DNA of 64,000 nucleotides, from positions 1-64,000 of the forward strand of contig CAIRZB010000027.1 of the NCBI GenBank assembly GCA_903882935.1, written 5' to 3'. Under the pieces are notes generated by a model. It worked only from the letters and a program-made list of their open reading frames with translations. It was not told the DNA's origin and did not search any database. The stretch is from an uncultured Parafilimonas sp. (lineage in GTDB: Bacteria; Bacteroidota; Bacteroidia; Chitinophagales; Chitinophagaceae). A program made the position numbers and the translations under genes. Numbering within the stretch: position 1 is the stretch's first letter; each line of letters begins with the position of its first letter. Positions 45,031 through 54,136 of this stretch are shown here, one piece after another.

Positions 45031-45615
45031 TTAATGATTTGGTTGAGCAAACAATACCCGGTAATAAATATCAGCCAACGGCATGGTTAAGCCTATGGTA
45101 TTTATCGTTAAACTGGCATTGATTTGCTCAATGGTTTCAAATTTCCAGGACTCATCCTGTTGTTTTTGGATAGTTTGTAAATAACAGCTTAGCGAATCAA
45201 TTAAAATATATTCCTTTACAGAAGGTATTTGCTGGTAATAGAAAAATTTGTAGCCTTGATCTTTTTCGCGGGTGCTTTCGCTCATTATTTCTATGATAAC
45301 AGTAGGGTTGGTGCAGGTGTCAAATTCGCCTTCCTTCTTTTGAGTATCCCCGCAAACAATGCTCACGTCCGGGTACATGTAGGCATTAGATGACGGGGTT
45401 GCAACCCTGAAATCGGAGGGGAACACATCGCAGGTTTTTCCTTTTAAAAAAGCACCGATGTCTCTTATAAGGTTTGCAACAATCCTATTATGCGCTTCCC
45501 TCGCTCCGGCCATTGCAACTATATTGCCGTCAAAGTATTCGTGCTTTTCTTCAGCCAATACTTCTGCTTCCAGGTATTCCTTTGGCGATACGTATTTTAT
45601 AGCTGTGGCACCCAT
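45031..45615 (-). CDS. Uma2 family endonuclease-like protein (DUF820)
   Basis: A 194-residue Uma2 protein of the YLEAEVLAEEKHEYFDGNI type, more like cyanobacterial Uma2 proteins than the two other copies in the window. The metal-binding Asp is in MYPDVSIVCG, and the Glu in VIIEIMSEST. It lies between hemB (25 bases upstream) and the YciI gene (11 bases downstream), so it is probably cotranscribed with the heme genes. Role unknown. Confidence 0.88.
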   Translation of the reverse strand: MGATAIKYVSPKEYLEAEVLAEEKHEYFDGNIVAMAGAREAHNRIVANLIRDIGAFLKGKTCDVFPSDFRVATPSSNAYMYPDVSIVCGDTQKKEGEFDTCTNPTVIIEIMSESTREKDQGYKFFYYQQIPSVKEYILIDSLSCYLQTIQKQQDESWKFETIEQINASLTINTIGLTMPLADIYYRVLFAQPNH

Positions 45616-45640
45616 ACAAAGTGGTTTTACACAAATTTAC

Positions 45641-46621
45641 TTAAATAGCGTTTAACAGCTTCACTGCATCTTTGGCAAAATAGGTGGCTATTAAATCGGC
45701 ACCGGCCCTTTTAATGGCTGTAAGTGTTTCTACAATGGCTTTGTCCTCGTTCAACCAGCCCATTTTGGCGGCGGCTTTTACCATGGCGTATTCACCGCTT
45801 ATGTTATACGCGCTTACTGGTACATCCACCGCGTCCTTCACCTCGCGTATGATGTCTAGGTAAGCCAACGCTGGTTTTACCATCACAATATCTGCGCCTT
45901 CTTCAATATCCATAAGCGTTTCCTTAATGGCTTCACTGCGGTTGGCATAATCCATCTGGTAGGTTTTCTTATCTCCAAAGCCGGGTGCGCTATCCAACGC
46001 ATCGCGAAAGGGGCCGTAAAAGCAGGATGCGTATTTGGCACTGTACGCCATAATGCCTGTTTTGGTATAGCCGTTTTGTTCAAGCGCCTGGCGTATTGCC
46101 CCAATGCGGCCATCCATCATATCGCTGGGGGCCACCACGTCTGCGCCTGCGGCGGCATGGCTAAGGCTCATTTTTACCAACGCATCCACGGTTTCATCAT
46201 TCACAATGTCACCGTCTTTTACAATGCCGTCATGGCCATAAATTGAGTAGGGGTCAAGTGCAACATCCGTCATAACCACCATGCCGGGTACGGCATCTTT
46301 AATCGCTTTTATGCTGCGCTGCATTAAGCCATCGGGGTTCCAGGCTTCCAGGCCGGTGTTGTCTTTAGTGTCATCGGCAGCCTTTACAAACAGCAATACA
46401 CTTTTAATGCCCAGGCTCCATAACAGCTTAACTTCTTTAATGGTTAAATCAAGCGAGTAACGGTAATAGTTGGGCATGGAGGGTATTTCAAACGCAATAT
46501 TTTCGCCCTCATCAATAAATAGGGGGGCTATAAAATCGCTGGGTGTTAAAATAGTTTCCGCCACCATGCTCCTGATGGCGGGAGACTGGCGGAGGATGCG
46601 GTTTCTTCTCTGCAAATACAT
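45641..46621 (-). CDS. hemB: porphobilinogen synthase (delta-aminolevulinate dehydratase)
   Basis: A 326-residue enzyme that condenses two aminolevulinates into porphobilinogen. The Schiff-base lysines are in MAYSAKYAS and MVKPALAYLD, and the allosteric/metal region includes VAPSDMMDGRIGAIR. The zinc-site cysteine cluster of many bacterial HemB proteins (DVCLCEYTSHGHCG) is replaced here by DVALDPYSIYGHDG, which points to the magnesium-dependent, zinc-free type (family knowledge). Confidence 0.96.
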   Translation of the reverse strand: MYLQRRNRILRQSPAIRSMVAETILTPSDFIAPLFIDEGENIAFEIPSMPNYYRYSLDLTIKEVKLLWSLGIKSVLLFVKAADDTKDNTGLEAWNPDGLMQRSIKAIKDAVPGMVVMTDVALDPYSIYGHDGIVKDGDIVNDETVDALVKMSLSHAAAGADVVAPSDMMDGRIGAIRQALEQNGYTKTGIMAYSAKYASCFYGPFRDALDSAPGFGDKKTYQMDYANRSEAIKETLMDIEEGADIVMVKPALAYLDIIREVKDAVDVPVSAYNISGEYAMVKAAAKMGWLNEDKAIVETLTAIKRAGADLIATYFAKDAVKLLNAI

Positions 46622-46740
46622 GTTAATTATGATTTTGAGATTTTGAAATAATTCGATTCATCGCACTTTTAACTATGGCTGATTTTGAGGTTTTGGAAGT
46701 TTTGTCAAATAAGAGGGCCTCAAAATCAATAAATCTGCCA

Positions 46741-47700
46741 TCATCCACCTACCCATTGCCGGGGGCATAAACATGCCTGCCATAACTTGTCTTCTTCGCT
46801 GCCGGGTTCGGGGGCATAATCATACTCCCACCTTGCCCTTGGGGGCAGGCTCATAAGTATGCTTTCGGTGCGGCCGTTTGTTTTTAAGCCAAAAAGGGTA
46901 CCCCTGTCGTGTACCAGGTTAAACTCCACATAACGGCCGCGGCGTATTTCCTGCCAGGCAATTTGCTTTTCGGTATAAGGGGTATCTTTTCTTTTATCAA
47001 CAATGGGCAGGTATGCAGTAAGAAAGGCATCGCCGTTTGCCTGCTGAAAAGCCATCAGGCGCTCTGCTTCATCATCACTTTGGGGCCGTAGGTGGTCGTA
47101 AAAAACACCACCTATGCCCCGCATTTCGTTGTTGCGGTGGGTATTGGTAAAATATTCGTCGCACCATTTTTTATACTTGGGGTACAAATCACTGCCAAAA
47201 GGCGCCAAGGTGGTTTTTAATGTTTGGTGAAAATGCAAGGCATCCTCCTCAAAAAGGTAATAGGGGGTAAGGTCGGTACCGCCGCCAAACCAGCGGTCAA
47301 TCACCGCACCAGTTTCATCGTATAATTCAAAATAGCGCCAATTGGCATGCACCGTTGGCACATACGGGTTAAGCGGGTGTATTACCAGCGAAAGGCCGCA
47401 GGCAAACCATTGGTGGCCCTCCAGCTTAAGCTGTTTGCGCATGGCATCGGTTACCGCGCCAAACACTACCGAGGTATTTACGCCACCTTTCTCAAACACA
47501 TGGCCTTTGGCAATTACTTTTGTTATGCCGCCACCGCCTTCACCGCCGGGGTGCCTTTGCCATTCATCGGTTTTAAAAACGGCCAGCCCATCTGTGTCTT
47601 CAAGGCCCTTGCAAATACGCAACTGCAGTGCGTGTATGTACGCTATCCAACGTTGCCTGAACCCAACTTTTTCCGTTGTATAAAACTGGTCAGTATCCAT
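46741..47700 (-). CDS. hemF: oxygen-dependent coproporphyrinogen III oxidase
   Basis: A 319-residue HemF that converts coproporphyrinogen III to protoporphyrinogen IX using O2. Motifs include GGEGGGGITKVIAKG, HPLNPYVPTVHANWRYFE, WFGGGTDLTPYYL and RGIGGVFYDHL. I chose the ATG at 47700 (MDTDQF) because homologues start there. The presence of only the O2-dependent enzyme in this cluster implies aerobic heme synthesis; a HemN elsewhere is not excluded. It lies 60 bases after hemE. Confidence 0.96.
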   Translation of the reverse strand: MDTDQFYTTEKVGFRQRWIAYIHALQLRICKGLEDTDGLAVFKTDEWQRHPGGEGGGGITKVIAKGHVFEKGGVNTSVVFGAVTDAMRKQLKLEGHQWFACGLSLVIHPLNPYVPTVHANWRYFELYDETGAVIDRWFGGGTDLTPYYLFEEDALHFHQTLKTTLAPFGSDLYPKYKKWCDEYFTNTHRNNEMRGIGGVFYDHLRPQSDDEAERLMAFQQANGDAFLTAYLPIVDKRKDTPYTEKQIAWQEIRRGRYVEFNLVHDRGTLFGLKTNGRTESILMSLPPRARWEYDYAPEPGSEEDKLWQACLCPRQWVGG

Positions 47701-47760
47701 TGCCCCAATTATTATTTTAACTGATGCGTTATTTAATAAACCCCAACGCTGCACGGGCAG

Positions 47761-48786
47761 TTATGCTTCCTTAACGGCATCTACAAAAGCCCTTGCGTGG
47801 TCAACCGGCACATTTGGCAATATGCCATGGCCAAGGTTGGCAATATGCCTGCCAGGCCCAAAAGCCTTGAGCATATTTTTAACCTCTGCCTTTATAACCG
47901 GTATTGGCGACAGTAATTTGGCGGGGTCAAAATTACCCTGTAGGGTAACGTTGTTACCGGCAAATTGCCTGGCAAGCTGGGGTTTTATGCACCAGTCAAT
48001 ACCCAAGCCATGTGCGCCGGTGGCGGCCATGCTTTCCAACGAATGCCATGCACCTTTGGCGAAAATAATTGTAAGGGCTTCGTCTTTTAACGCCTCCACA
48101 ATTTGCCTTATGTACCGTAAAGAAATATTTTCAAAATCCTCAGGGCCCAACAAACCACCCCAGCTGTCAAAAATTTGTATTACGTCCGCCCCTGCTTTTA
48201 CTTGGCCTTTTAAGTAGGCAATGGTAGTGTCTGTAATCATCTGCAAAAGCTTGTGGGCAAGTGCCGGTTGGGTATAGCAGAAAATTTTTGCCTCATCAAA
48301 TGTTTTTGACCCCTTGCCCTGCACCATGTAACAAAGTATCGTCCAAGGTGCGCCGGCAAAACCTATCAAAGGCACGCGGCCGTTGAGTTCCTGTTTAATA
48401 AGTTTTATGGCGTCAAAAACATAGCCCAGCGTTTCATCGGTATCGGGTACCCGTATACGGTTAAAGTCAGCTTCAGTTTTTATTGGTTCGGGCAGCAACG
48501 GGCCGCGGCTCTCTACCATCTGCACCTCAAGGCCCATGGCCTGGGGTATCACCAAAATATCCGAAAACAAAATGGCAGCGTCCACACCCACAATGTCAAC
48601 AGGCTGTATGGTTATTTCTGCCGCAAGTGCCGGTGTTTGGCAACGTTCAAAAAAGCCATATTTCTGCCGCAGCACCATATATTCCGGTAAATAACGGCCG
48701 GCCTGGCGCATCATCCAAACTGGGGTTCGCTCAACTGCTTCACCACGCAGCGTCCTCAAAATCAAATCATTCTTCATATCTGTCAT
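47761..48786 (-). CDS. hemE: uroporphyrinogen decarboxylase
   Basis: A 341-residue enzyme removing four carboxylates from uroporphyrinogen III. The signature [17 protein letters not shown] is at residues about 20-36, with [16 protein letters not shown] and the C-terminal [11 protein letters not shown] codons at 48786 and 48777 are both possible starts. It follows hemD after 152 bases in which I see no gene. Confidence 0.96.
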   Translation of the reverse strand: MTDMKNDLILRTLRGEAVERTPVWMMRQAGRYLPEYMVLRQKYGFFERCQTPALAAEITIQPVDIVGVDAAILFSDILVIPQAMGLEVQMVESRGPLLPEPIKTEADFNRIRVPDTDETLGYVFDAIKLIKQELNGRVPLIGFAGAPWTILCYMVQGKGSKTFDEAKIFCYTQPALAHKLLQMITDTTIAYLKGQVKAGADVIQIFDSWGGLLGPEDFENISLRYIRQIVEALKDEALTIIFAKGAWHSLESMAATGAHGLGIDWCIKPQLARQFAGNNVTLQGNFDPAKLLSPIPVIKAEVKNMLKAFGPGRHIANLGHGILPNVPVDHARAFVDAVKEA

Positions 48787-48938
48787 ATAACTCTATTAGT
48801 TGAAGTATATCCTCAAAAGCAAATAAATCCATTTGGGGGCGAGGCCAAAACCCAATACTCTGCCTGTAAAAAAGCTTAATGGGCAAGTCTCCAATATTGC
48901 CATTCCCGTTTTACCATTGACGTTTTATATTTCCCTTT

Positions 48939-49637
48939 TCAACCAAAATACTCCACTACCCTTTCCACCAAATTCTCCTGCCCCGGCCACTCACTGGTTA
49001 CCACTTTGTTGGTGCAGTACGACTGTATGGTGGCGGTGGTGGTTCTGCCGATAGAAAAGAGGACCACGTCAATACGTACCGTATTGTTGGAAAAAAAGCT
49101 GTGTACCGCAGTTGGGCTAAAAAAGAGAACCCCTGCATAATCTTCCTCCACATCGTGGGGTGTTTGCAAGGTTTGGTAAGCTACTACCTCCTGCACCGGT
49201 ATATTGTTGGCGCGCAGCGTTTCGGGCAAATCGTCCAGGCGCTGGTCTCCACAAAAAAACAACACCTCTCCAATGTCACCAGTCTCAATAATTTTTCTGG
49301 CCAACGCTGATGCGTTTTTTGCCGTTACCACCAAGCTGTCTTCACCAAAATATTTTGCCACGGTTTCTTTAGTTACCCCGCCAATACAGCATATTTTCCA
49401 GTTAGGTTTACCAACCAAATTCAACGCAACGCTTTCCACAGAGTACTGGCTCGTAAATGCAACATCCGCCTTTGTTAAAGCCAAGCTCTCCACCTGCGCT
49501 CTAAAAGCGGCGGTTTGTAATTTGTTTATTTCAATAAACGGCAGCACGGTAATATCAATATTTTTCTCGGCTGCTTTGCTAATCAGTAACTGGTCAAGGG
49601 GCCTTGTGCAAAGTATTCGGGTATTATTGTGCTGCAT
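48939..49637 (-). CDS. hemD: uroporphyrinogen-III synthase
   Basis: A 232-residue protein of the poorly conserved HemD family: ILCTRPLDQ at the start, DVAFTSQYSVESV, ICCIGGVTKETVAKYFG and LFFSPTAVHSFF in order. It closes hydroxymethylbilane with D-ring inversion. Position directly after hemC, overlapping its 3' end by 14 bases, makes the call firm. I chose the ATG at 49637; a GTG at 49664 would give an extra nine residues. Confidence 0.9.
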   Translation of the reverse strand: MQHNNTRILCTRPLDQLLISKAAEKNIDITVLPFIEINKLQTAAFRAQVESLALTKADVAFTSQYSVESVALNLVGKPNWKICCIGGVTKETVAKYFGEDSLVVTAKNASALARKIIETGDIGEVLFFCGDQRLDDLPETLRANNIPVQEVVAYQTLQTPHDVEEDYAGVLFFSPTAVHSFFSNNTVRIDVVLFSIGRTTTATIQSYCTNKVVTSEWPGQENLVERVVEYFG

Positions 49638-50610
49638 TGCGTATTGTTTCTGCAATATTAGCACCTCCGTTGCTTAAAACCTCGTTTGCGCAATCAATGC
49701 CAATGCCATCAATGCTTAAGCCGCTGTTAACATAACCATCCAACCCATCCGGTAGGTTATATTGCTTTTCCACCGCTACTTTTTGCCTGCCATCCAGCGA
49801 CAAAATGCTACCCCTGAAGCGCAGGTTGCTTTCGGTTAACTCAGCCAAAGCGCTAATGGGGGTTGAACAGCCCCCCATCAATGCTTTTAAAAAATCCCTT
49901 TCCAATTTGGTACACAAGGCAGTGCTTGCATCGTTTAATACACTGCATATTTCTTTAGCCTCATCATCACCCTGCCTGCAAACAACCATTATGGCCCCTT
50001 GTGCAGGCGCGGGTAACATCCAGTTAAGTTCAATGCTATTGGCGGGGCGTACATTTATCCGCTCTACACCGGCTGCGGCAAACACGGCACCATGCCAGTG
50101 GCTTTCTTCTACTTTGCGCAGCCGCGTATTTACATTGCCGCGCAGGTTTTCAATGGTTGTGTTTGGGTAACGGTTTAGCCATTGCGCTTTACGGCGTATG
50201 CTGCTGGTGGCAATGGTAACGTCATCGCCTAAAGCATTACTTAGCGTCTCTGCCTGCAACTGCAGCCTTTCAATAATAGTTGCATCTTTATAAACAAAAA
50301 TATCCTTGTACGAGGCCCGTTTCAACACTGCTGCCTGCTGAATGCCCTGTGCCAGCTGGGTGGGCACATCTTTCATAGAGTGGACCGCAATATCAATGCG
50401 TTTGCTTAGTAGGGCAGCATCTAAGGTGCGGGTAAAAACGCCCTGCACGTTCATTGCGTACAGTGGCGTTACAAGGTCAATATCACCCTCGCTTTTAATC
50501 AATACCAATTCGGCCTGTATATTATGGTTGGCCAATGCAACTTGTACAAATGTTGCCTGCCAAACGGCCAATTGGCTGTCGCGCGTACCTATTTTTAAAA
50601 CCTTGCCCAA
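49624..50610 (-). CDS. hemC: hydroxymethylbilane synthase (porphobilinogen deaminase)
   Basis: A 328-residue enzyme that polymerises four porphobilinogens. The dipyrromethane cofactor is attached at Cys248 in LMGGCSTPI, the catalytic Asp81 lies in HSMKDVP, and the N-terminus KIGTRDSQLAVWQA is typical. The start is TTG at 50610, since no ATG lies near the conserved N-terminus. It follows hemA by 64 bases and overlaps hemD. Confidence 0.95.
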   Translation of the reverse strand: MGKVLKIGTRDSQLAVWQATFVQVALANHNIQAELVLIKSEGDIDLVTPLYAMNVQGVFTRTLDAALLSKRIDIAVHSMKDVPTQLAQGIQQAAVLKRASYKDIFVYKDATIIERLQLQAETLSNALGDDVTIATSSIRRKAQWLNRYPNTTIENLRGNVNTRLRKVEESHWHGAVFAAAGVERINVRPANSIELNWMLPAPAQGAIMVVCRQGDDEAKEICSVLNDASTALCTKLERDFLKALMGGCSTPISALAELTESNLRFRGSILSLDGRQKVAVEKQYNLPDGLDGYVNSGLSIDGIGIDCANEVLSNGGANIAETIRNAAQ

Positions 50611-50674
50611 GTTGAATAAAGGTTAATAGTTTAAGTGCAAAAATTTATACACCGCTAAAAATTAGTGGGCCGCC

Positions 50675-51895
50675 CTAATTTAGGCAACCGCTAATGTAGT
50701 CGTTAATGGCTTCAATATAATTACAACCAGGCTGGCGTTGGTGTTGCATTTTTACAGCCATGTTGGTAATAACTTTTTGGATATTGTCCTGTGGCACGTA
50801 ACCAGGCATGGTGGCGTTTGCATACGCTGCCTGAAACAGTGCGCAGTTGTGCATGTTGTGTAACTTTTCCTTGGCGGCCTTTAACACCGGCACGTTGCGC
50901 CGCATGCCATGCCATGCGGTAAACTCAACCATGTGCTCATTTATTATGGCCTTGGCTTTGGGTACTTCGGCAACGCGCTTTTGCAATGTTATGTCGTTTA
51001 TAGCCGAAAGGCCGTCTACGTTAACCAAGGTAATATGGGTAAGTTGCGCACAGGCTGGTTCAATATTGTTGGGTATGGAAAGGTCAATCAATATTTTTTT
51101 GGTACTGTGTTGCAAGTCGGCCTTGGTAATTACCGGTTCGGCGGAGTTGGTGGCCACAATAATTATATCCGCATCCATTACTTCTTGCTTCAATGCTTCA
51201 AAAGGGGCGGTACGCAAGCCAAGCTCACTTGCCAGTTCAGCGGCCTTGGCATCGGTACGGTTTAGCAATGTTATGTTGCGGGTTTCTAAGTAATCTACCA
51301 GGTTTTTGCAGGTATTGCGGCCAATTTTGCCGGTACCCAGCAACAGTATTTTCTTCTGCTGAATGTTAGTACATTGCTCCTTTAAAAACTGGATAGCCGC
51401 AAATGACACAGACACGGTGCCGCCGCTTAGCTGCGTTTGCGTTTTGATGGCTTTTGACGATTGCAACACACAGTTAAGCAGCCTTTCTAAAAAAGTGCCA
51501 ATATAACCCTGCTCCTTTGCAATACGCGAAGCCAATTTTAACTGGCCTACAATTTCGTAATCACCCAATATTTGCGAATCAAGGCCCGCAGCCACCGAAA
51601 ACAGGTGTTCAACTGCGGCGTGGCCATTTTTTATATAAGCCAGTTGGTTAAATGTGTTTGTGGTACCTGCCGTTTCGCTGCACAGTAAGTTAACAAGGTC
51701 GGCAACATGGCTGGCGCGCCCATAAATTTCAGTGCGGTTGCAGGTGCTTAACACAAAAAATTCGGTTATGCCATAGTGCGCAGCCTTTTGGGTTAAGGCA
51801 ATATACTGGTTGTTATTAATAGCAAACTGCCCCCGCACTGCGGCGTCAGTTTTCTTGTAATTTATCCCGGCTATGTAAAATTGGCTTATTTCCAT
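50675..51895 (-). CDS. hemA: glutamyl-tRNA reductase
   Basis: A 406-residue NADPH-dependent enzyme that reduces glutamyl-tRNA to glutamate-1-semialdehyde and commits the C5 pathway. The nucleophile Cys52 is in VLSTCNRTEIYG, and the nucleotide-binding block LLLGTGKIGRNTCKNL is intact, as are GLDSQILGDYEI and the C-terminal dimerisation helix. It is the first gene of the minus-strand hem cluster, with a TACCTTTG box 31 bases before its start and hemH divergent beyond that. Confidence 0.96.
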   Translation of the reverse strand: MEISQFYIAGINYKKTDAAVRGQFAINNNQYIALTQKAAHYGITEFFVLSTCNRTEIYGRASHVADLVNLLCSETAGTTNTFNQLAYIKNGHAAVEHLFSVAAGLDSQILGDYEIVGQLKLASRIAKEQGYIGTFLERLLNCVLQSSKAIKTQTQLSGGTVSVSFAAIQFLKEQCTNIQQKKILLLGTGKIGRNTCKNLVDYLETRNITLLNRTDAKAAELASELGLRTAPFEALKQEVMDADIIIVATNSAEPVITKADLQHSTKKILIDLSIPNNIEPACAQLTHITLVNVDGLSAINDITLQKRVAEVPKAKAIINEHMVEFTAWHGMRRNVPVLKAAKEKLHNMHNCALFQAAYANATMPGYVPQDNIQKVITNMAVKMQHQRQPGCNYIEAINDYISGCLN

Positions 51896-51926
51896 AATAG
51901 TATATCGTAATCCGAATAATGTACGG

Positions 51927-51934
51927 CAAAGGTA
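51927..51934 (-). promoter_or_regulatory. candidate -7 box TACCTTTG for hemA operon
   Basis: An exact TAnnTTTG octamer on the minus strand, 31 bases before the hemA ATG in the 257-base hemA-hemH divergent region. It is identical to the box upstream of rlmD. No canonical -33. Confidence 0.45.
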
Positions 51935-52128
51935 GCCGCGCCATTTTTTTTAAACCATTACAATCGTCAATTGCCTGTCATTTAATTGTCATGTTTTTAA
52001 TTACATAAAAATGAAAGGTGTAAGTATTTGCCCATTTTGTGCTGTAACCCAACACGTTTTGCCTACCCCCAATACCGCTATACCACAAAATCAGCAATAC
52101 GGCAACGCCTGCATTGGCGCGCTTAAGT

Positions 52129-52136
52129 TACTTTTG
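52129..52136 (+). promoter_or_regulatory. candidate -7 box TACTTTTG for hemH
   Basis: An exact TAnnTTTG match 16 bases before the hemH ATG, in the shared divergent hemA-hemH region. No canonical -33 element. Confidence 0.45.
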
Positions 52137-52152
52137 TAAAAATTATAACTGA

Positions 52153-53175
52153 ATGGCACAAACGGGCGTAATACTGGCTAACCTAGGCTCACCCGACTCA
52201 ACAGCGGTGAAAGACGTAAGGAGGTACCTGAATGAATTTTTAATGGACGGGCGCGTGATTGATGTGCCGTTTATTGCCCGTGCCCTGTTGGTAAGGGGTA
52301 TTATTGTACCTTTTAGGGCGCCAAAATCGGCCGAAGCCTACCGCACCATCTGGTGGAAGGAAGGGTCGCCGCTTATCACCATATCCCGCCAGTTGCAACA
52401 AGCGGTGCAGGCCCAGCTTGACATACCTGTGGAGCTGGCCATGCGCTACGGCAACCCCAGCCCCAAAGCGGCCTATGACCATTTATTGGCCGCCAACCCC
52501 GATTTGAAGGAAGTGATTGTTTTTCCCCTTTATCCCCATTATGCCATGAGCAGTTACGAAACTGCCGTGGAATACATGAAGGAAGTACACGAAAAGTATA
52601 ATTATAATTTTACCCTACGCTTTGTTGATGCCTATTACAGCAACGAGGAATACATCCATTCGCTGGCGGAGAGCATTAAACCTTATCTGGAACAGGAGTA
52701 TGACCAAATATTGTTCAGCTACCATGGCATACCCGGCAGGCATTTGAAAAAGACCGACCCTACGAAAAAGCATTGCCTTATAGTCAACGATTGTTGCAAT
52801 GTAGCCTCACCCGCCCACGGCATGTGTTACCGGCACCAAGTGTTTGAAACTACCCGCTTGGTTACCGAGAGGCTGGGCATACCCAAAAATAAGTTCGCGT
52901 TATCGTTTCAGTCGCGCCTGGGCAAGGGTTGGCTGGAACCTTTTACCGATATACGCCTTGAGCATTTACCTAAAGAGGGCGTAAAGAAGCTGTTGATATT
53001 ATGCCCTGCGTTTGTAAGCGACTGCCTTGAAACATTGGAAGAAATTGCTGAACGTGGAAAAGAAACCTTTATGGAGGCAGGCGGAGAAAGCTACACCATG
53101 ATACCATGCCTTAACACCAGCCCTTTGTGGGTTAACACGGTGGTGGGCCTGCTAAACGCAAAACGGGCAGGTTAA
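52153..53175 (+). CDS. hemH: ferrochelatase
   Basis: A 340-residue enzyme inserting Fe2+ into protoporphyrin IX. The catalytic His is in LFSYHGIPGRHL and the partner Glu in FVSDCLETLEEI; the N-terminal ANLGSPDS and SFQSRLGKGWLEPFT blocks are typical. Cysteines in DCCN and MCYRHQVF could form an Fe-S site as in some ferrochelatases (inference). It is divergent from hemA and followed by a strong terminator, so it is its own transcript. Confidence 0.96.
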   Translation: MAQTGVILANLGSPDSTAVKDVRRYLNEFLMDGRVIDVPFIARALLVRGIIVPFRAPKSAEAYRTIWWKEGSPLITISRQLQQAVQAQLDIPVELAMRYGNPSPKAAYDHLLAANPDLKEVIVFPLYPHYAMSSYETAVEYMKEVHEKYNYNFTLRFVDAYYSNEEYIHSLAESIKPYLEQEYDQILFSYHGIPGRHLKKTDPTKKHCLIVNDCCNVASPAHGMCYRHQVFETTRLVTERLGIPKNKFALSFQSRLGKGWLEPFTDIRLEHLPKEGVKKLLILCPAFVSDCLETLEEIAERGKETFMEAGGESYTMIPCLNTSPLWVNTVVGLLNAKRAG

Positions 53176-53203
53176 CTACCTGTAAATAATAAACTGTTTT
53201 TTA

Positions 53204-53241
53204 AAAAAGGCCTTGGGTAAAACGATACCCAAGGCCTTTTT
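53204..53241 (+). terminator. intrinsic terminator after hemH
   Basis: A perfect 11-bp stem (GGCCTTGGGTA at 53209-53219 with 53226-53236), flanked by an A-run and a T-run, 28 bases past the hemH stop codon. Confidence 0.9.
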
Positions 53242-53364
53242 ATGGGTGGCAATTACTTTGCTTTGTGTTTATACAACACTGGTTACAATTTTTGCTTCCG
53301 TACAAAATATTGGTTGGCGGGGATGATTTTTATCATGCCACACCAACAGCGTATAATTATAAAG

Positions 53365-53372
53365 TACATTTG
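53365..53372 (+). promoter_or_regulatory. candidate -7 box TACATTTG for hemJ
   Basis: An exact TAnnTTTG match 90 bases before the hemJ ATG. The long leader and missing -33 lower the confidence. Confidence 0.3.
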
Positions 53373-53462
53373 TTAGTAACCGGGGGTATTAGGTTCCACT
53401 TGCAAACAATTACACTTTTTGTTTAAGGTGGTTTAACCGGGCCGCTGTTTAAGCGTTTAATT

Positions 53463-54008
53463 ATGTTGTACCTAAAAGCAGTGCACATTATTTTTGTAGT
53501 TACTTGGTTTGCGGGTATTTTTTATATGCCCCGCCTGTTTATTTACAATACCGAAGCTGCGGAAAAGCCTGCGGACGCTAAAGCAGCATTGCGGGAGCAG
53601 TTTACCATAATGATGAAGCGGCTTTGGTACGGCATTACTTGGCCTTCGGCCATATTAACCCTAATTTTTGGCCCTTGGGTAATGCTTAACGAGGGCTGGG
53701 ATAAACTGCTTATGCTGCCCGTGGGCAGGTGGTTGCTTGTTAAACTGGCTTTTGTGGTGGTATTGTACCTTTATTTTTATTCGTTGCACCGCATTTTTAA
53801 GCAACAGGTTAACGGCTTATTCAAATACTCCTCCCAGCAACTGCGCATTTATAACGAAGTGGCAACCGTTTTACTGGTGGCCATTGTGGTACTGGCCACC
53901 GTAAAAGACAGCCTCAGCTTTGTATGGGGGCTTATAATACTAGCGGGTTTTATTATTGTGTTAATGAGTGCCATAAAAATTTATAAAATAATACGAAATA
54001 AGGCATAG
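53463..54008 (+). CDS. hemJ: protoporphyrinogen oxidase HemJ (CopD/UPF0093 family)
   Basis: A 181-residue membrane protein with four to five hydrophobic helices. The family hallmark KAVHIIFVVTWFAGIFYMPRLFIYN is at its start, with the conserved His8, followed by LWYGITWPSAILTLIFGPW. HemJ oxidises protoporphyrinogen IX to protoporphyrin IX, the step between HemF and HemH; its proximity to hemH supports the call over a general copper-resistance CopD role. Confidence 0.88.
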   Translation: MLYLKAVHIIFVVTWFAGIFYMPRLFIYNTEAAEKPADAKAALREQFTIMMKRLWYGITWPSAILTLIFGPWVMLNEGWDKLLMLPVGRWLLVKLAFVVVLYLYFYSLHRIFKQQVNGLFKYSSQQLRIYNEVATVLLVAIVVLATVKDSLSFVWGLIILAGFIIVLMSAIKIYKIIRNKA

Positions 54009-54136
54009 CAAATGTTTTGCATAATACCTGCATAAGATTTGGTAGCCAATGGTGATGTATATTTAGCTAATTGGTAAGCCTGCCATGCGGCAAAATTGTT
54101 AAATTTGCTGGGGGTATATATTAATACATTTGTATT

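Noticed and set aside
48939-49664. hemD start at GTG 49664
   Set aside because: ATG at 49637 matches the conserved N-terminus of HemD better; the GTG would add residues inside hemC without family support.
53463-54008. Copper-resistance protein CopD
   Set aside because: The His-containing N-terminal block and the place next to hemH fit HemJ; no copper genes are nearby.
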